Shown here: piece by piece, positions 1 to 7,171 of the stretch
How the letters are laid out: each line of letters begins with the position of its first letter
Numbering within the stretch: the first letter of the stretch is position 1
Source of the DNA: JAADHU01 sp964446495
GTDB taxonomy: Bacteria; Pseudomonadota; Gammaproteobacteria; Steroidobacterales; Woeseiaceae
DNA length: 20,939 bases
Direction of reading: 5' to 3'
Assembly: GCA_964446495.1 (NCBI GenBank)
Contig: CAYUOY010000064.1
Location: forward strand, 1-20,939
The notes under the pieces: model-generated
Databases searched by the model: none
Seen by the model: the letters and a program-made list of their open reading frames with translations, nothing else
What the model was told of the DNA's origin: nothing
Position numbers and translations under genes: made by a program

Positions 1-53
1 ACGCAACCAGCACAACTCATGCCTGAAACAGACAGGCGAATGGCCTCACTCAT
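1..53 (-). CDS. copA: Copper-type P-ATPase, N-terminal fragment cut by window edge
   Basis: Reading the minus strand from an ATG at 53 gives MSEAIRLSVSGMSCAGCV before the window ends. The GMSCAGC stretch is the metal-binding loop (GMxCxxC) of a heavy-metal-associated domain, and this exact form is typical of the first N-terminal domain of copper-exporting P-type ATPases. The start lies only two bases after the stop of the upstream HMA protein gene, so the two are almost certainly co-transcribed, the usual copZ-copA layout. Only 17 full codons are visible. The catalytic parts (DKTGT, CPC, ATP-binding domain) lie outside the window, so another HMA-domain protein such as a second chaperone or MerA cannot be excluded. 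Confidence 0.62.
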   Translation of the reverse strand, partial: MSEAIRLSVSGMSCAGC

Positions 54-55
54 GG

Positions 56-280
56 CTATTCGCCGTTTCCGGCCGTGATCTCCTGCGCATCAAAACCAGC
101 CGCCTTCAGCGCCCCCAGCAATACCGAGAGGTCCGAATCAGTTTCCACAACAGCCGTTTTGGTCTCCAGTTCGACCTGCGCCCTTGCGACCCCGATTTCG
201 GTGCTCAAGGCCGCCTCGATCGCGGTGACACAGCCGTTACACTTCATTCCGGGTATCGACAATCGTATTTCACTACTCAT
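56..280 (-). CDS. copZ: Heavy-metal-associated (HMA) domain protein, CopZ-like copper chaperone
   Basis: This encodes 74 residues, the normal size of a stand-alone HMA domain. The GMKCNGC loop at residues 11-17 supplies the two cysteines (C14, C17) that bind Cu(I) in CopZ/Atx1-type chaperones. The following alternation of helix and strand, ending in LKAAGFDAQEI, fits the ferredoxin-like fold, including the late Gly-Phe. The likely role is to carry cytosolic Cu(I) to the P-type ATPase that begins two bases downstream. I chose the ATG at 280, with AAAGG just upstream. A TTG at 304, preceded by GAAAGGCG, would add eight residues (MQRIKVKT) and is a real alternative. The N-terminus closely resembles that of the ATPase (xIRLSxxGMxCxGCV). 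Metal specificity is inferred from the loop and context. Confidence 0.85.
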   Translation of the reverse strand: MSSEIRLSIPGMKCNGCVTAIEAALSTEIGVARAQVELETKTAVVETDSDLSVLLGALKAAGFDAQEITAGNGE

Positions 281-329
281 GGTTTTTACCTTTATTCGCT
301 GCAATTTCGCCTTTCACCTACTATGCCGC

Positions 330-339
330 CAGATATCTG
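330..339. promoter_or_regulatory. 10-bp palindrome in putative copZ promoter
   Basis: CAGATATCTG is a perfect palindrome 50 bases upstream of the copZ ATG. On the minus strand it lies between a possible -35 (TTGATT) and a weak -10-like CATAGT, with a spacer of about 16 bases. A dyad between promoter boxes would suit a regulator, but the sequence is not an obvious CueR box. The promoter assignment is weak. Confidence 0.3.
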
Positions 340-417
340 AAAATCAATCACGAATACCTGATCAAATCGATGCTATCAGACTATATTCCCTGGCGTAGTA
401 AAGCGGCCTGATGTGGA

Positions 418-918
418 TTACTTCCTGCAGTCTTCCCGTAAATTCGAGTCCCACTCAGTTTTGTCACCATCGAATGCAGCGTAGAGTTGCCGATGTGCGC
501 GCAATGAAAACTCATCCGACCGTGAATCATAGCTGCGCACCCAGTCAATCAACATGTCCAGGTTATTCTCCTGATCTTCCGCGGAAGCATATTTGTGAGG
601 TTCCCAAGGCCGGGCCCTGCAATTCTCAACACACTGTTGCGTTCCCGGGTTGAGAAAAACAAGCCGGGAACAGCGCTTGATCGCCGCTTCCAGCAGGCTC
701 GAATAGCAACCTTCGATGACCCAGGCACCGTTCCCTGCCATGAATGACTCCAGGTCCAGCACGCTATCCGCAATGGGTCGCCTCGATGTCGGCACTTTTT
801 TGTGCCATGCAATCGTGTCCAGATCCAGATAGGCGAGCCCCTTCTCCTGGACCAGTTTGCGGGCATAAGTCGATTTCCCGGAACCGGAATTCCCAAAAAC
901 TACAATCTTGTTTCTCAT
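418..918 (-). CDS. P-loop NTPase, small-molecule or nucleotide kinase-like
   Basis: The 166-residue product has a Walker A motif, GNSGSGKST, at residues 9-17, right after a hydrophobic first strand (KIVVF). A helix and LDLDTIAWH follow. This is the pattern of the adenylate/shikimate kinase-like proteins often annotated as AAA-family ATPase or 'topology modulation protein'. A second strand (AWVIEGCY, then RLVFLNP) resembles the Walker B region of that group. The substrate is unknown. The gene is third in a minus-strand run, 12 bases after the single-helix protein gene ending at 931, so it is probably co-transcribed with 931-1389 and 1402-1962. No good Shine-Dalgarno precedes the ATG, which may mean translation coupled to the gene before it. 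The kinase family is fairly secure; the reaction is not. Confidence 0.75.
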   Translation of the reverse strand: MRNKIVVFGNSGSGKSTYARKLVQEKGLAYLDLDTIAWHKKVPTSRRPIADSVLDLESFMAGNGAWVIEGCYSSLLEAAIKRCSRLVFLNPGTQQCVENCRARPWEPHKYASAEDQENNLDMLIDWVRSYDSRSDEFSLRAHRQLYAAFDGDKTEWDSNLREDCRK

Positions 919-930
919 GACAGCAGGCTG

Positions 931-1389
931 CTAGCGTGAATTCTTAGCGAAGGTATCGTTCACCAATTGGCGAAACGGATCGTCATAGACATGGTTCCAT
1001 TCAGCCCATACTTTCTTCAGGGCCGGGTTGTTTGCATTAGCCTCGATCTCTCGCATATGTGGTAGCCACTGGGCTTCTTCGAGCGTTCCATTCTCATATT
1101 GGTAATAGGCATTCGACCAGTTGTGGAGCAATGATCGATAAAGACCACTGACGAGTGCTCTGGCGTGTCGATCCGCATCCCATCCCTGGGTTTCAATCGT
1201 CTCAAAGGCTTTGGACAATTCCGGGCTTGTTGCCGATACCAGATTGAGTTGAACCCAGGATTCCTTGAGTTGAAGCACTGTCGCTGAACGCGTCGCAGCC
1301 GCACCTTGCTGGACCTGTACGCCGACAAAAATCAGGGAGGCTATAACGCCGGCAACTCCCACTGCCTCAACCATCGCTCTCTTGTCCAT
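931..1389 (-). CDS. Single-helix membrane protein, paralogue A of a four-member family
   Basis: I do not recognise a named family for this 152-residue protein. It has one N-terminal membrane helix (VGVAGVIASLIFVGVQVQQ, about residues 10-28) and then an all-helical soluble part rich in Trp, Tyr and Leu. The central stretch YYQYENGTLEEAQW is echoed in three other proteins of the window (18881-19396, 19455-19922, 20203-20682), which also share the ASLIFVGxQxxQ-type end of the helix. The family thus has an inner-membrane anchor and a cytoplasmic or periplasmic helical domain of about 120 residues; topology is not settled. The gene lies between the TonB-box-like protein and the P-loop protein with 12-base gaps on both sides, which suggests an operon. 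Function unknown. Confidence 0.75.
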   Translation of the reverse strand: MDKRAMVEAVGVAGVIASLIFVGVQVQQGAAATRSATVLQLKESWVQLNLVSATSPELSKAFETIETQGWDADRHARALVSGLYRSLLHNWSNAYYQYENGTLEEAQWLPHMREIEANANNPALKKVWAEWNHVYDDPFRQLVNDTFAKNSR

Positions 1390-1401
1390 TGTTTATTACC
1401 G

Positions 1402-1962
1402 CTATTGGCTACAGACAATTGTTCGGTCCGCACACTTTCTCTGGCGCTCGGATTTCAGCGTTTGCTTCGCCTCGGTATATTCACCGAGCGCCTGCAGCAG
1501 TTCCGGGTGCTCGGATACCAACGCTTCCATTTTTTCACGCAATCGCCTTTTTTTCAAAAGAATTACGGACTTGGCATCCGCAACGGGATATCGCGCTCCC
1601 GCGGTCATCCATTGCTTGGCGTCTGCCGATGTTGCATTGGTGACAAAGTATGCTCTGCAAACGTGCGTTCTGATTCGAGTGCCGGTTGGCGTTTCGTAAA
1701 AGCAACGAATATCATATTCATCTTCATCGTTGAACGAGCTGAACACAGCAAAGAAATTCTCTTGAGTCTGCAGTACGACATTACGCAACAAATGTAAGGA
1801 TTTGTCCCCATAAACCACAATTTCATCAACGGCTTCAATGGGGGCTGGCTCCGCTTCCTCTGCCAACGCAAAGTGGGACATGCCAACGTACAAAAACGCA
1901 AATAACAGCGCAGTTCCCGCTGTAGCAGCCCTGCTAATTTCGCTGTTACGGTGGAGGGACAT
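1402..1962 (-). CDS. Secreted protein with TonB-box-like motif and conserved Cys pair, copy 1
   Basis: This protein of 186 residues has a signal peptide, probably cleaved after residue 34 (HFALA, then EEAEP). Soon after, VDEIVVYG (residues 45-52) resembles the N-terminal 'EIVVTG' segment of TonB-dependent receptors, but no plug or barrel follows. The middle holds FFAVFSSFND, then C87 and C102 with RTH just before the second Cys. The C-terminus is a charged helix (KKRRLREKM ... EAKQTLKSERQRK). The same order appears in the paralogue at 5566-6114, where the two cysteines are also 14 residues apart. A disulfide in the periplasm is likely. GGAG six bases before the ATG supports the start. It is first in the run leading to 931-1389 and 418-918. 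Function unknown. Confidence 0.78.
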   Translation of the reverse strand: MSLHRNSEISRAATAGTALLFAFLYVGMSHFALAEEAEPAPIEAVDEIVVYGDKSLHLLRNVVLQTQENFFAVFSSFNDEDEYDIRCFYETPTGTRIRTHVCRAYFVTNATSADAKQWMTAGARYPVADAKSVILLKKRRLREKMEALVSEHPELLQALGEYTEAKQTLKSERQRKCADRTIVCSQ

Positions 1963-2140
1963 TTTCGCTCCGATGAAGTGAACGCCATTGGATGATACCA
2001 GAGAACCTCAGAGCTACTCTAAACTGATATCTTGTTTAAAAACATTCCTCATGTTTGGTGGAATCTCTTTTGGTGATGTCGCGCGTCAGGTCGCGGAAAT
2101 AACAAGGTGCTTTTTCCTGCGAGCCAGAACGCGATAGAGG

Positions 2141-3031
2141 TTAGTGGGTATCGGCCTCAGGCTCAGCTCGCTGCGCCAGCACGATCCAGACACCTCCCAG
2201 GGTTGCGGCAGATGCCAGCACAAGTCGAAGCGTCAATTGCTCCGAGAGTAACAAAACTCCAGCGAACGCAGCAAGCGCCGGGACGGACAACTGCACTATT
2301 GCAGCACGCGTGGCCGTCAGGCCACGGAGCGCTGAATACCAAATGACATAGCCCAAACCTGAAGTGATTGCCCCGGAAGTCACCGCCAGAATCAGACCGC
2401 TCAGGGTGCTTTGTAACTGACTCATAAACAGCAAGCTAACAACAATGACCAACGGCACCGAGTAGATGAAGTTGTTTGCCGTCGCTTCCAGGGGATCGGA
2501 AACGTTTTTTCCAAGCAACGAATAAAATCCCCACGCTATCCCGGCAATAGCCATCAGGATGGCACCCATCGGATCGGGCGCTGTGAGCCCGGGTGAAACC
2601 AGGTAAATCAGTCCGCTTGACGCAAGCGCCAGCCCGACCCATGACAGCAAAGTAAACTTCTCGCCGTTACGCACCGCGACTACAAACATCGTCAGCTGAA
2701 CTGCACCAAACAGGATCAATGCGCCGGTCCCCGTGCTGAGTGAAATATAGGCGAATGAGAAAAACGTCATATACATGAAAAGCATGATCACAGAGCGCCA
2801 GTCAACTGAAGCTCGGCGGTATTTTCGCCAACGCGGGGACATCAAGAGAGCTAACACAACTGCGCCTGAGATAACTCTTGCCGCAGTGAAACTTGCGGCA
2901 TCGATGAGTTCCTGGCCCAGAGCGAGTCGACAGAGTAGGGAATTCGCTGCGAATGCGATCATCGCAGCCACCGTCAGCCAAACAATTTTCGAGGTAGCGG
3001 AGCTTGAAGTTCTGGAGGGGACGTTGGCCAT
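2141..3031 (-). CDS. EamA/DMT-family transporter (drug/metabolite permease)
   Basis: The 296-residue product is almost wholly hydrophobic, with about ten predicted membrane helices arranged as two repeats, and has the usual length for the EamA (DUF6) branch of the drug/metabolite transporter superfamily. Typical features are the first helix with N-S-L-L-C-R-L-A near its end, the 'SFTAARVISGAVVLALL' second helix and the repeat-two stretch around IAWGFYSLLGK. It sits in the inner membrane and probably exports a small metabolite; the substrate cannot be read from sequence. It follows the large fusion gene by 43 bases on the same strand, so they may share a transcript. The ATG has no strong Shine-Dalgarno. 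The protein ends in a short hydrophilic tail (AEPEADTH). Confidence 0.88.
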   Translation of the reverse strand: MANVPSRTSSSATSKIVWLTVAAMIAFAANSLLCRLALGQELIDAASFTAARVISGAVVLALLMSPRWRKYRRASVDWRSVIMLFMYMTFFSFAYISLSTGTGALILFGAVQLTMFVVAVRNGEKFTLLSWVGLALASSGLIYLVSPGLTAPDPMGAILMAIAGIAWGFYSLLGKNVSDPLEATANNFIYSVPLVIVVSLLFMSQLQSTLSGLILAVTSGAITSGLGYVIWYSALRGLTATRAAIVQLSVPALAAFAGVLLLSEQLTLRLVLASAATLGGVWIVLAQRAEPEADTH

Positions 3032-3074
3032 TGTCAGTTACGCCAACAGACCGTCAGTATTCAATTCTGTCCGT

Positions 3075-5390
3075 CTATTGATCTGGCGGTCCCAAATACT
3101 TATCCAGCCAGTCCAGTGTCTCACCGATAACAACAGGTCTCGGCACAAAATGACCGGTGGCGTCATAGACATGTTTCTTGTCAGCTTTCTCTGTTCCCAA
3201 AAGCTCAAAAAACGGTTTGGCTGAAGTCTCAAAGCGGAAATCCGTGTCGTAGATTCCGTTAAATTGCAGTACAGGAACTTTCACTCGGGGCAAGTAATTG
3301 ACGACGTTAATTTCCGGCACTTCAAGATGCTGCAATCCCGTCTGATCAAGGATTCCGACCTTTAGCCGCTCCTCCACCGCAAGTGCGATGGCCCCGAGCC
3401 TGCCTCCCCAACTAAATCCGAAGTAGGCAATTGCATCCGCGTCAATGTCGGGTCGAGTTTCCAGGTAATCGATCACTCGGCGCATATCCTTGACTTGCTG
3501 AATAGCGAGGTCCCGACCGGCCAGCGTCTCCCATGAAACGGGTTCGCTCACGCGTCTACTGAAGGTTCCCTTGAGCACAGGCACGGCGACCGCCCTGCCG
3601 TTCTTGAGCACGAAATCCAGTGGTGTCCTGAATGTATCGATCGACTCGACGAATTGCATGCCCATTCCGCCCCACCAAAAAACGGCCTGGTGTCGCGAAT
3701 TTTTATTATCCGGCAGATAGAGGTATAGCCCAACTCTTTCGCTGCCATAGGATGCGTCAAAAGTGACAAATTCCCTTGTCCACGGTCCAACCTTTTCTGT
3801 CGCTTCGACAATAGCATTCAGGGGCGCAGGATCGTAATCGAAGTTGTTTCGGAAAGCAGTATATACGTCATCCGAAACCGGGCGGCCAACGAACATTTTT
3901 TCCGCAGGCGGCAGGTCATCTCGTAAGGATTGGGCATTGGCCGATTCGTCGCTGGTTTTCGCCAGGCGGAATCCGTTGGTGGGCGATCGATCAAACGCCG
4001 GCAGATTGCTCGCATCGAGAATGGATTCGTGAACAACGTAGTGAGCATCATTCCATCCGCCTCCCAGGATGACCTTGTTCTCACCCGACGCATTCCAACA
4101 CCATTCGCGAACGTTGCCCGCCATGTCATAGGTTCCAGTCCACCCGATACCCTGATACTCGCCGACGGGAGACGTCCCGTTCCCATCCAGGTTACTGGCA
4201 GGCAACAGCCAGGGTAGGGCCCCATCGGCAATAGCGCGACGCCAGTGTTCATACGTCGGTAGCTCAAATCCGGCGAATTGAGCGTAGGCCACCGCTTCAT
4301 ACCAGCTTACGCCCGCTACCGGATAGTTTTCCTGACCATCCGGATAATTGCCACCTTCCCAGGTACCGGGCCCTGGCCGACCGGATTTGTCGACCATAAA
4401 CCGCATCGCTTCTTCCCACGAGATTACATCTCCACCTGACGCGAACTCGTGTACCCACAGATCACGATTTTTATACCCGCCGGCATCAACGAACTGCTTA
4501 AATTCACGATTTGTGACTTCGTATCGTCCGATGAAAAAGTCACGAATTTCAATCGCCTCACCCGCCACTTCATCGTTCCAGCCTGGCACGCGAACCATGC
4601 CCTTCGGCAAGGATTCAGCGGAATCAATAACGAATGGCTCCGTGAAAAATTGCACGAAAGATCGGTGTCTTCGCCTCTCGACAAAGCGCAAAACCTTGCC
4701 GACTCCCTCACCGCCGAGCATTCGAAGAACCGCTGGCCGATTATCCAGCTCCAGGCGAATCAAAGAGAGCCCGAACGGCAAGTGAATATCATTTAGTGGC
4801 GTCTCACCCAGTTCCTCCCATTTCGTATCTGTTACCGCATAAGGACGACGAAAGACTGTCGCCCCCATTGGAACGGATGGAATGCTGGTTATCCACGAAA
4901 ACTCACCCCACAGCAGCGCCATTTCGGAATCGTCTGGCAGTCGATCTTCAACTTCTTTCGCCAATCGATATGCGGCTTCATAGTTCCCTTCTGCAACGTA
5001 GGCTTCGATCTCTGGAAAAGCCTTATCGTGCGCCCAGCGCGCGTCGCCACCCGCGTACCAGTTTCCACCGACCATGAGCAGAGCGACCGCAAGCAGTCCG
5101 ATGATGACGAAGTCGAATTTTCGGCCGCTAACCTTCGATATAGACTGATCAAGCCCGATATCCGTTTCCTTTCTCAAACCGTCAGCGGTTAGTTCATACA
5201 ACCAGGAAAATATTGCCATCGGGATAAAACCGATCGCCAGCACGATGACGATGGTGCGCGCCGGAGCGTCACCGAAGCCGAACAGCGGGAATATGGTTTC
5301 GGTCACCTGTATCAACAACCAGGCGATGACCAGGTAGGCGGCGCCTGCCCGAAAAACATTGCGACGCTTGAGCTCAGAGAAAAAGGACAT
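3075..5390 (-). CDS. Three-part fusion: membrane anchor, FGE/SUMF1-like domain, alpha/beta hydrolase
   Basis: The protein has 771 residues. Residues 1-113 start with ELKRRNVFRAGAAYLVIAW and hold three likely membrane helices (about 13-37, 45-66, 91-113), an N-terminus I know from adenylate-cyclase-like and TPR signalling proteins. Residues 115-250 look helical and TPR-like. Residues 262-478 form a formylglycine-generating-enzyme (SUMF1) type domain: PKGMVRVPG, EVTNREFKQF, YPVAGVSWYEA, GNVREW and GFRLAK. The two catalytic cysteines of true FGE are absent where expected (about 442-460), so this domain probably binds rather than oxidises. Residues 535-766 are an alpha/beta hydrolase with GFSWGG (Ser660), probable acid Asp715 and His747. 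Related proteins usually carry a Ser/Thr kinase at the N-terminus; none is visible here. Probably an inner-membrane esterase or peptidase; substrate unknown. Confidence 0.82.
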   Translation of the reverse strand: MSFFSELKRRNVFRAGAAYLVIAWLLIQVTETIFPLFGFGDAPARTIVIVLAIGFIPMAIFSWLYELTADGLRKETDIGLDQSISKVSGRKFDFVIIGLLAVALLMVGGNWYAGGDARWAHDKAFPEIEAYVAEGNYEAAYRLAKEVEDRLPDDSEMALLWGEFSWITSIPSVPMGATVFRRPYAVTDTKWEELGETPLNDIHLPFGLSLIRLELDNRPAVLRMLGGEGVGKVLRFVERRRHRSFVQFFTEPFVIDSAESLPKGMVRVPGWNDEVAGEAIEIRDFFIGRYEVTNREFKQFVDAGGYKNRDLWVHEFASGGDVISWEEAMRFMVDKSGRPGPGTWEGGNYPDGQENYPVAGVSWYEAVAYAQFAGFELPTYEHWRRAIADGALPWLLPASNLDGNGTSPVGEYQGIGWTGTYDMAGNVREWCWNASGENKVILGGGWNDAHYVVHESILDASNLPAFDRSPTNGFRLAKTSDESANAQSLRDDLPPAEKMFVGRPVSDDVYTAFRNNFDYDPAPLNAIVEATEKVGPWTREFVTFDASYGSERVGLYLYLPDNKNSRHQAVFWWGGMGMQFVESIDTFRTPLDFVLKNGRAVAVPVLKGTFSRRVSEPVSWETLAGRDLAIQQVKDMRRVIDYLETRPDIDADAIAYFGFSWGGRLGAIALAVEERLKVGILDQTGLQHLEVPEINVVNYLPRVKVPVLQFNGIYDTDFRFETSAKPFFELLGTEKADKKHVYDATGHFVPRPVVIGETLDWLDKYLGPPDQ

Positions 5391-5475
5391 AGCTGCTATT
5401 TTTTGTTCCGGTGCTGCGAATAATCATGAATCAATAAGGGTCTGTTGCCTTACAGACAACCACCATCTACGTCCT

Positions 5476-5489
5476 GGATGTATACATCC
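5476..5489. promoter_or_regulatory. 14-bp perfect palindrome upstream of the fusion gene
   Basis: GGATGTATACATCC is a perfect 14-bp palindrome lying 86 bases upstream of the 3075-5390 start. Its core TGTATACA recalls, but does not match, the GTGTATATACAC sites near the marR gene. It is a candidate operator in the 175-base gap between 5390 and 5566; no matching regulator can be named. Confidence 0.35.
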
Positions 5490-5505
5490 TTTGCATTCAT
5501 CATCT

Positions 5506-5561
5506 GGAATTCTTCGGCGACATCGTCGATGTGATGCCTTTAGGCCCCGATGAAGAATTCC
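5506..5561. repeat. Inverted repeat with 10-bp arms
   Basis: GGAATTCTTC (5506-5515) and GAAGAATTCC (5552-5561) are exact reverse complements separated by 36 bases, starting four bases after the stop of the minus-strand gene at 5566. There is no T-tract, so it is not a standard terminator. It could form a long-loop hairpin in the 3' region of that transcript. Confidence 0.4.
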
Positions 5562-5565
5562 CCGA

Positions 5566-6114
5566 CTATCTTTTCTGGCGCTCTGTTTCCAACGCTTTTT
5601 TCGCGTCACCAAATTCGTTGAGCGCTTCGCGCATCTTCTTGTGCCTGGAAATTGCATCAGAGATCTTCTTCCGGAATATTTCCTGCTGCCGTCTCATTCC
5701 TTTTGAAGTGGGCGGCGCGAATTCCTGTCCGCCACCCAATGCCGAATTGTTCCCACTTGCAAGTTCCTCTTCATATTCCCTTTGAAATTCGGCCTTGCAT
5801 TCGTGCGTCCTTCTCCGACTTCCTAGTGCTTGCTTGTACTCACAGGTAACTTCATACCTCGAATCATTGTTGTAGGAATTGTATACATCAAAAAATCCGG
5901 CTTCCGCATTGTCGAAATCCTTCTGCAGCCTTTGTAGCGATTTTTTCCCCACGGTGACAATCTCGTCCACGACACCTGAATCGCCCTCCTGTGTCGATGT
6001 CGTCTGACACATTGCCGTTGCAACAAGAGAAATCGTCAGGGCAAGGCCAGTCAAAACAGATGCGCCTGCCCGAGAGTATCGCTTAAGGAAAGTCATCGTT
6101 TTGTTGCCCATCAT
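5566..6114 (-). CDS. Secreted protein with TonB-box-like motif and conserved Cys pair, copy 2
   Basis: This 182-residue protein is a diverged paralogue of 1402-1962. It has a signal peptide (about residues 1-36, helix VLTGLALTISLVATA), then VDEIVTVGKKSL at residues 49-60, which matches VDEIVVYGDKSL in the first copy. Shared features follow in the same order: FFDVYNSYN, C91, RRTHEC with C106 (14 residues between the cysteines, as in copy 1), and a long charged C-terminal helix ending in LETERQKR. A cysteine at residue 36, next to the likely cleavage site, could make it a lipoprotein, but the preceding VATAM is not a good lipobox. ATGs at 6114, 6111 and 6096 are all possible starts, and none has a clear Shine-Dalgarno. 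Function unknown. Confidence 0.75.
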   Translation of the reverse strand: MMGNKTMTFLKRYSRAGASVLTGLALTISLVATAMCQTTSTQEGDSGVVDEIVTVGKKSLQRLQKDFDNAEAGFFDVYNSYNNDSRYEVTCEYKQALGSRRRTHECKAEFQREYEEELASGNNSALGGGQEFAPPTSKGMRRQQEIFRKKISDAISRHKKMREALNEFGDAKKALETERQKR

Positions 6115-6349
6115 CGGTGATATTCAGTGTGTACCTAATTTGTGCACGCGTTGCCACTGTGCGGCAGGTCGCGTCACACGATCGAATTGCCACGTTTCAG
6201 CCTTTCATTTTAGCGACCTTATACCATCCGCAGACCCGTTTCTAGCCGCGGCGTTCGTGACCGGCTCCCGGTCTGGTGGTTGAGTCCGGATGCCTGCAGA
6301 ACCCGCTTGAAATTGCATTAATTGGTCGGTCTGGGGGAACTGCCCGCTT

Positions 6350-7039
6350 TTACTTGCGGATTTTGTCCGTCCCTTTTGGCCATTTGTCACGGAACAGCTG
6401 CGGATTGAGATTCAGATTCCGTGCTGTACCCGTGTATGACACGGTAACGGTTTTCGTACCCGACGAGTGCGTAATTATCTGCCGGACCGGCAGCCACGAT
6501 GACTGATCGAAAGCAATTTCGATCTTGGAAACGACAGCTCGAACGGCATCCTTTTTGGGCGTCAACTCAAGCTTCAAGACACGCCTGTCACCAAAAACAT
6601 CCTCCCCTGCAAAGGTAATCAGATACTGTTGATCAAGCTCACGACCTGTAACGCTGAATCCCAGGCGCATGAAAGGTTCCAGGCGATCTTTGTTCCTGGA
6701 AAGGCTGATCTCCGTTACCTGCGATGCGGCCGGGTCATACAGGTGCAATGATCGCCCCTCAAGCAGTATGACTCGCTTGTCGGGTTCACTTCCGTTTATT
6801 CGAAAGTCACCATCATCATTAAAGTAAATGCGCCCACTGCGAAGACGGTCCGATCCCTCCTCCGCTCCTTGCCACTCCACCTCGATCTGCGCCAGCACCG
6901 TATCAAGATCACGACCCTGACGTTCAAGTTGTTCGATAGCCGAATCCATGGTCCAGCCCAGTTCGTTTTCCTGCGCCTGAACCAACGATATGGTGGCAAC
7001 CGCGCACAATAATCCGATCATACTGTTTACTGTTTTCAT
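6350..7039 (-). CDS. LolA-like periplasmic lipoprotein/lipid carrier family protein
   Basis: The product has 229 residues with a clear signal peptide cleaved after about residue 22 (SLVQA, then QENE). The mature part is beta-rich: SGRIYFNDDGDFRI, the turn RVILLEGRSLHLYDP, VTEISLSRN, then LELTPKK and KIEIAFDQSSWLPVRQI. This pattern of strands, with a 'substrate covered by a lid helix' N-terminus (DLDTVLAQIEVEWQGAEE), resembles the LolA/LolB half-barrel fold that carries lipoproteins or lipids across the periplasm. It is less certain than a true lolA, whose genes usually sit by ftsK or rarA. I chose the ATG at 7039, preceded by GGGGAA, because it places the signal peptide at the very N-terminus; the frame stays open for 68 codons upstream without coding character. 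It is divergent from the flavoprotein at 7309. Confidence 0.68.
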   Translation of the reverse strand: MKTVNSMIGLLCAVATISLVQAQENELGWTMDSAIEQLERQGRDLDTVLAQIEVEWQGAEEGSDRLRSGRIYFNDDGDFRINGSEPDKRVILLEGRSLHLYDPAASQVTEISLSRNKDRLEPFMRLGFSVTGRELDQQYLITFAGEDVFGDRRVLKLELTPKKDAVRAVVSKIEIAFDQSSWLPVRQIITHSSGTKTVTVSYTGTARNLNLNPQLFRDKWPKGTDKIRK

Positions 7040-7141
7040 AAGATTCCCCAAACCGTCTTCAAATGGTCCACTGGCCGCAAACTCCAATTGTTGTTCTGCT
7101 TGTCGCGCCGCGCCAGAATCGCTGCCGAATTGGCGAGATTG

Positions 7142-7171
7142 TGCATTATAGCACTCGCAATCTCTCCATCG
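7142..7171 (-). promoter_or_regulatory. Extended -10 promoter with overlapping dyad for the LolA-like gene
   Basis: On the minus strand TGCTATAAT reads at about 7146-7154: a perfect TATAAT with the TGN extended -10. GTGC and GCAC flank it symmetrically, and GAGATT/AATCTC arms lie further out with a four-base asymmetry. The start codon at 7039 is about 100 bases downstream. No good -35 is seen, which fits an extended -10 promoter. The dyad over the -10 could be an operator. Confidence 0.5.

Noticed and set aside
2030..2045. TGTTT-AA-AAACA dyad upstream of 1402-1962
   Set aside because: Short and AT-rich, so likely by chance; no promoter boxes are properly placed around it.
3075..5390. Active formylglycine-generating enzyme
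   Set aside because: The domain lacks the paired catalytic cysteines after the GG(G/S)W segment and no sulfatase gene is present.
6225..6292. tRNA-like region: CATCCG and CGGATG ends 68 bases apart with a GACCG/CGGTC stem inside
   Set aside because: The inner loop has five bases instead of seven, the invariant T before the anticodon is missing, and no proper T-loop or D-arm could be drawn.
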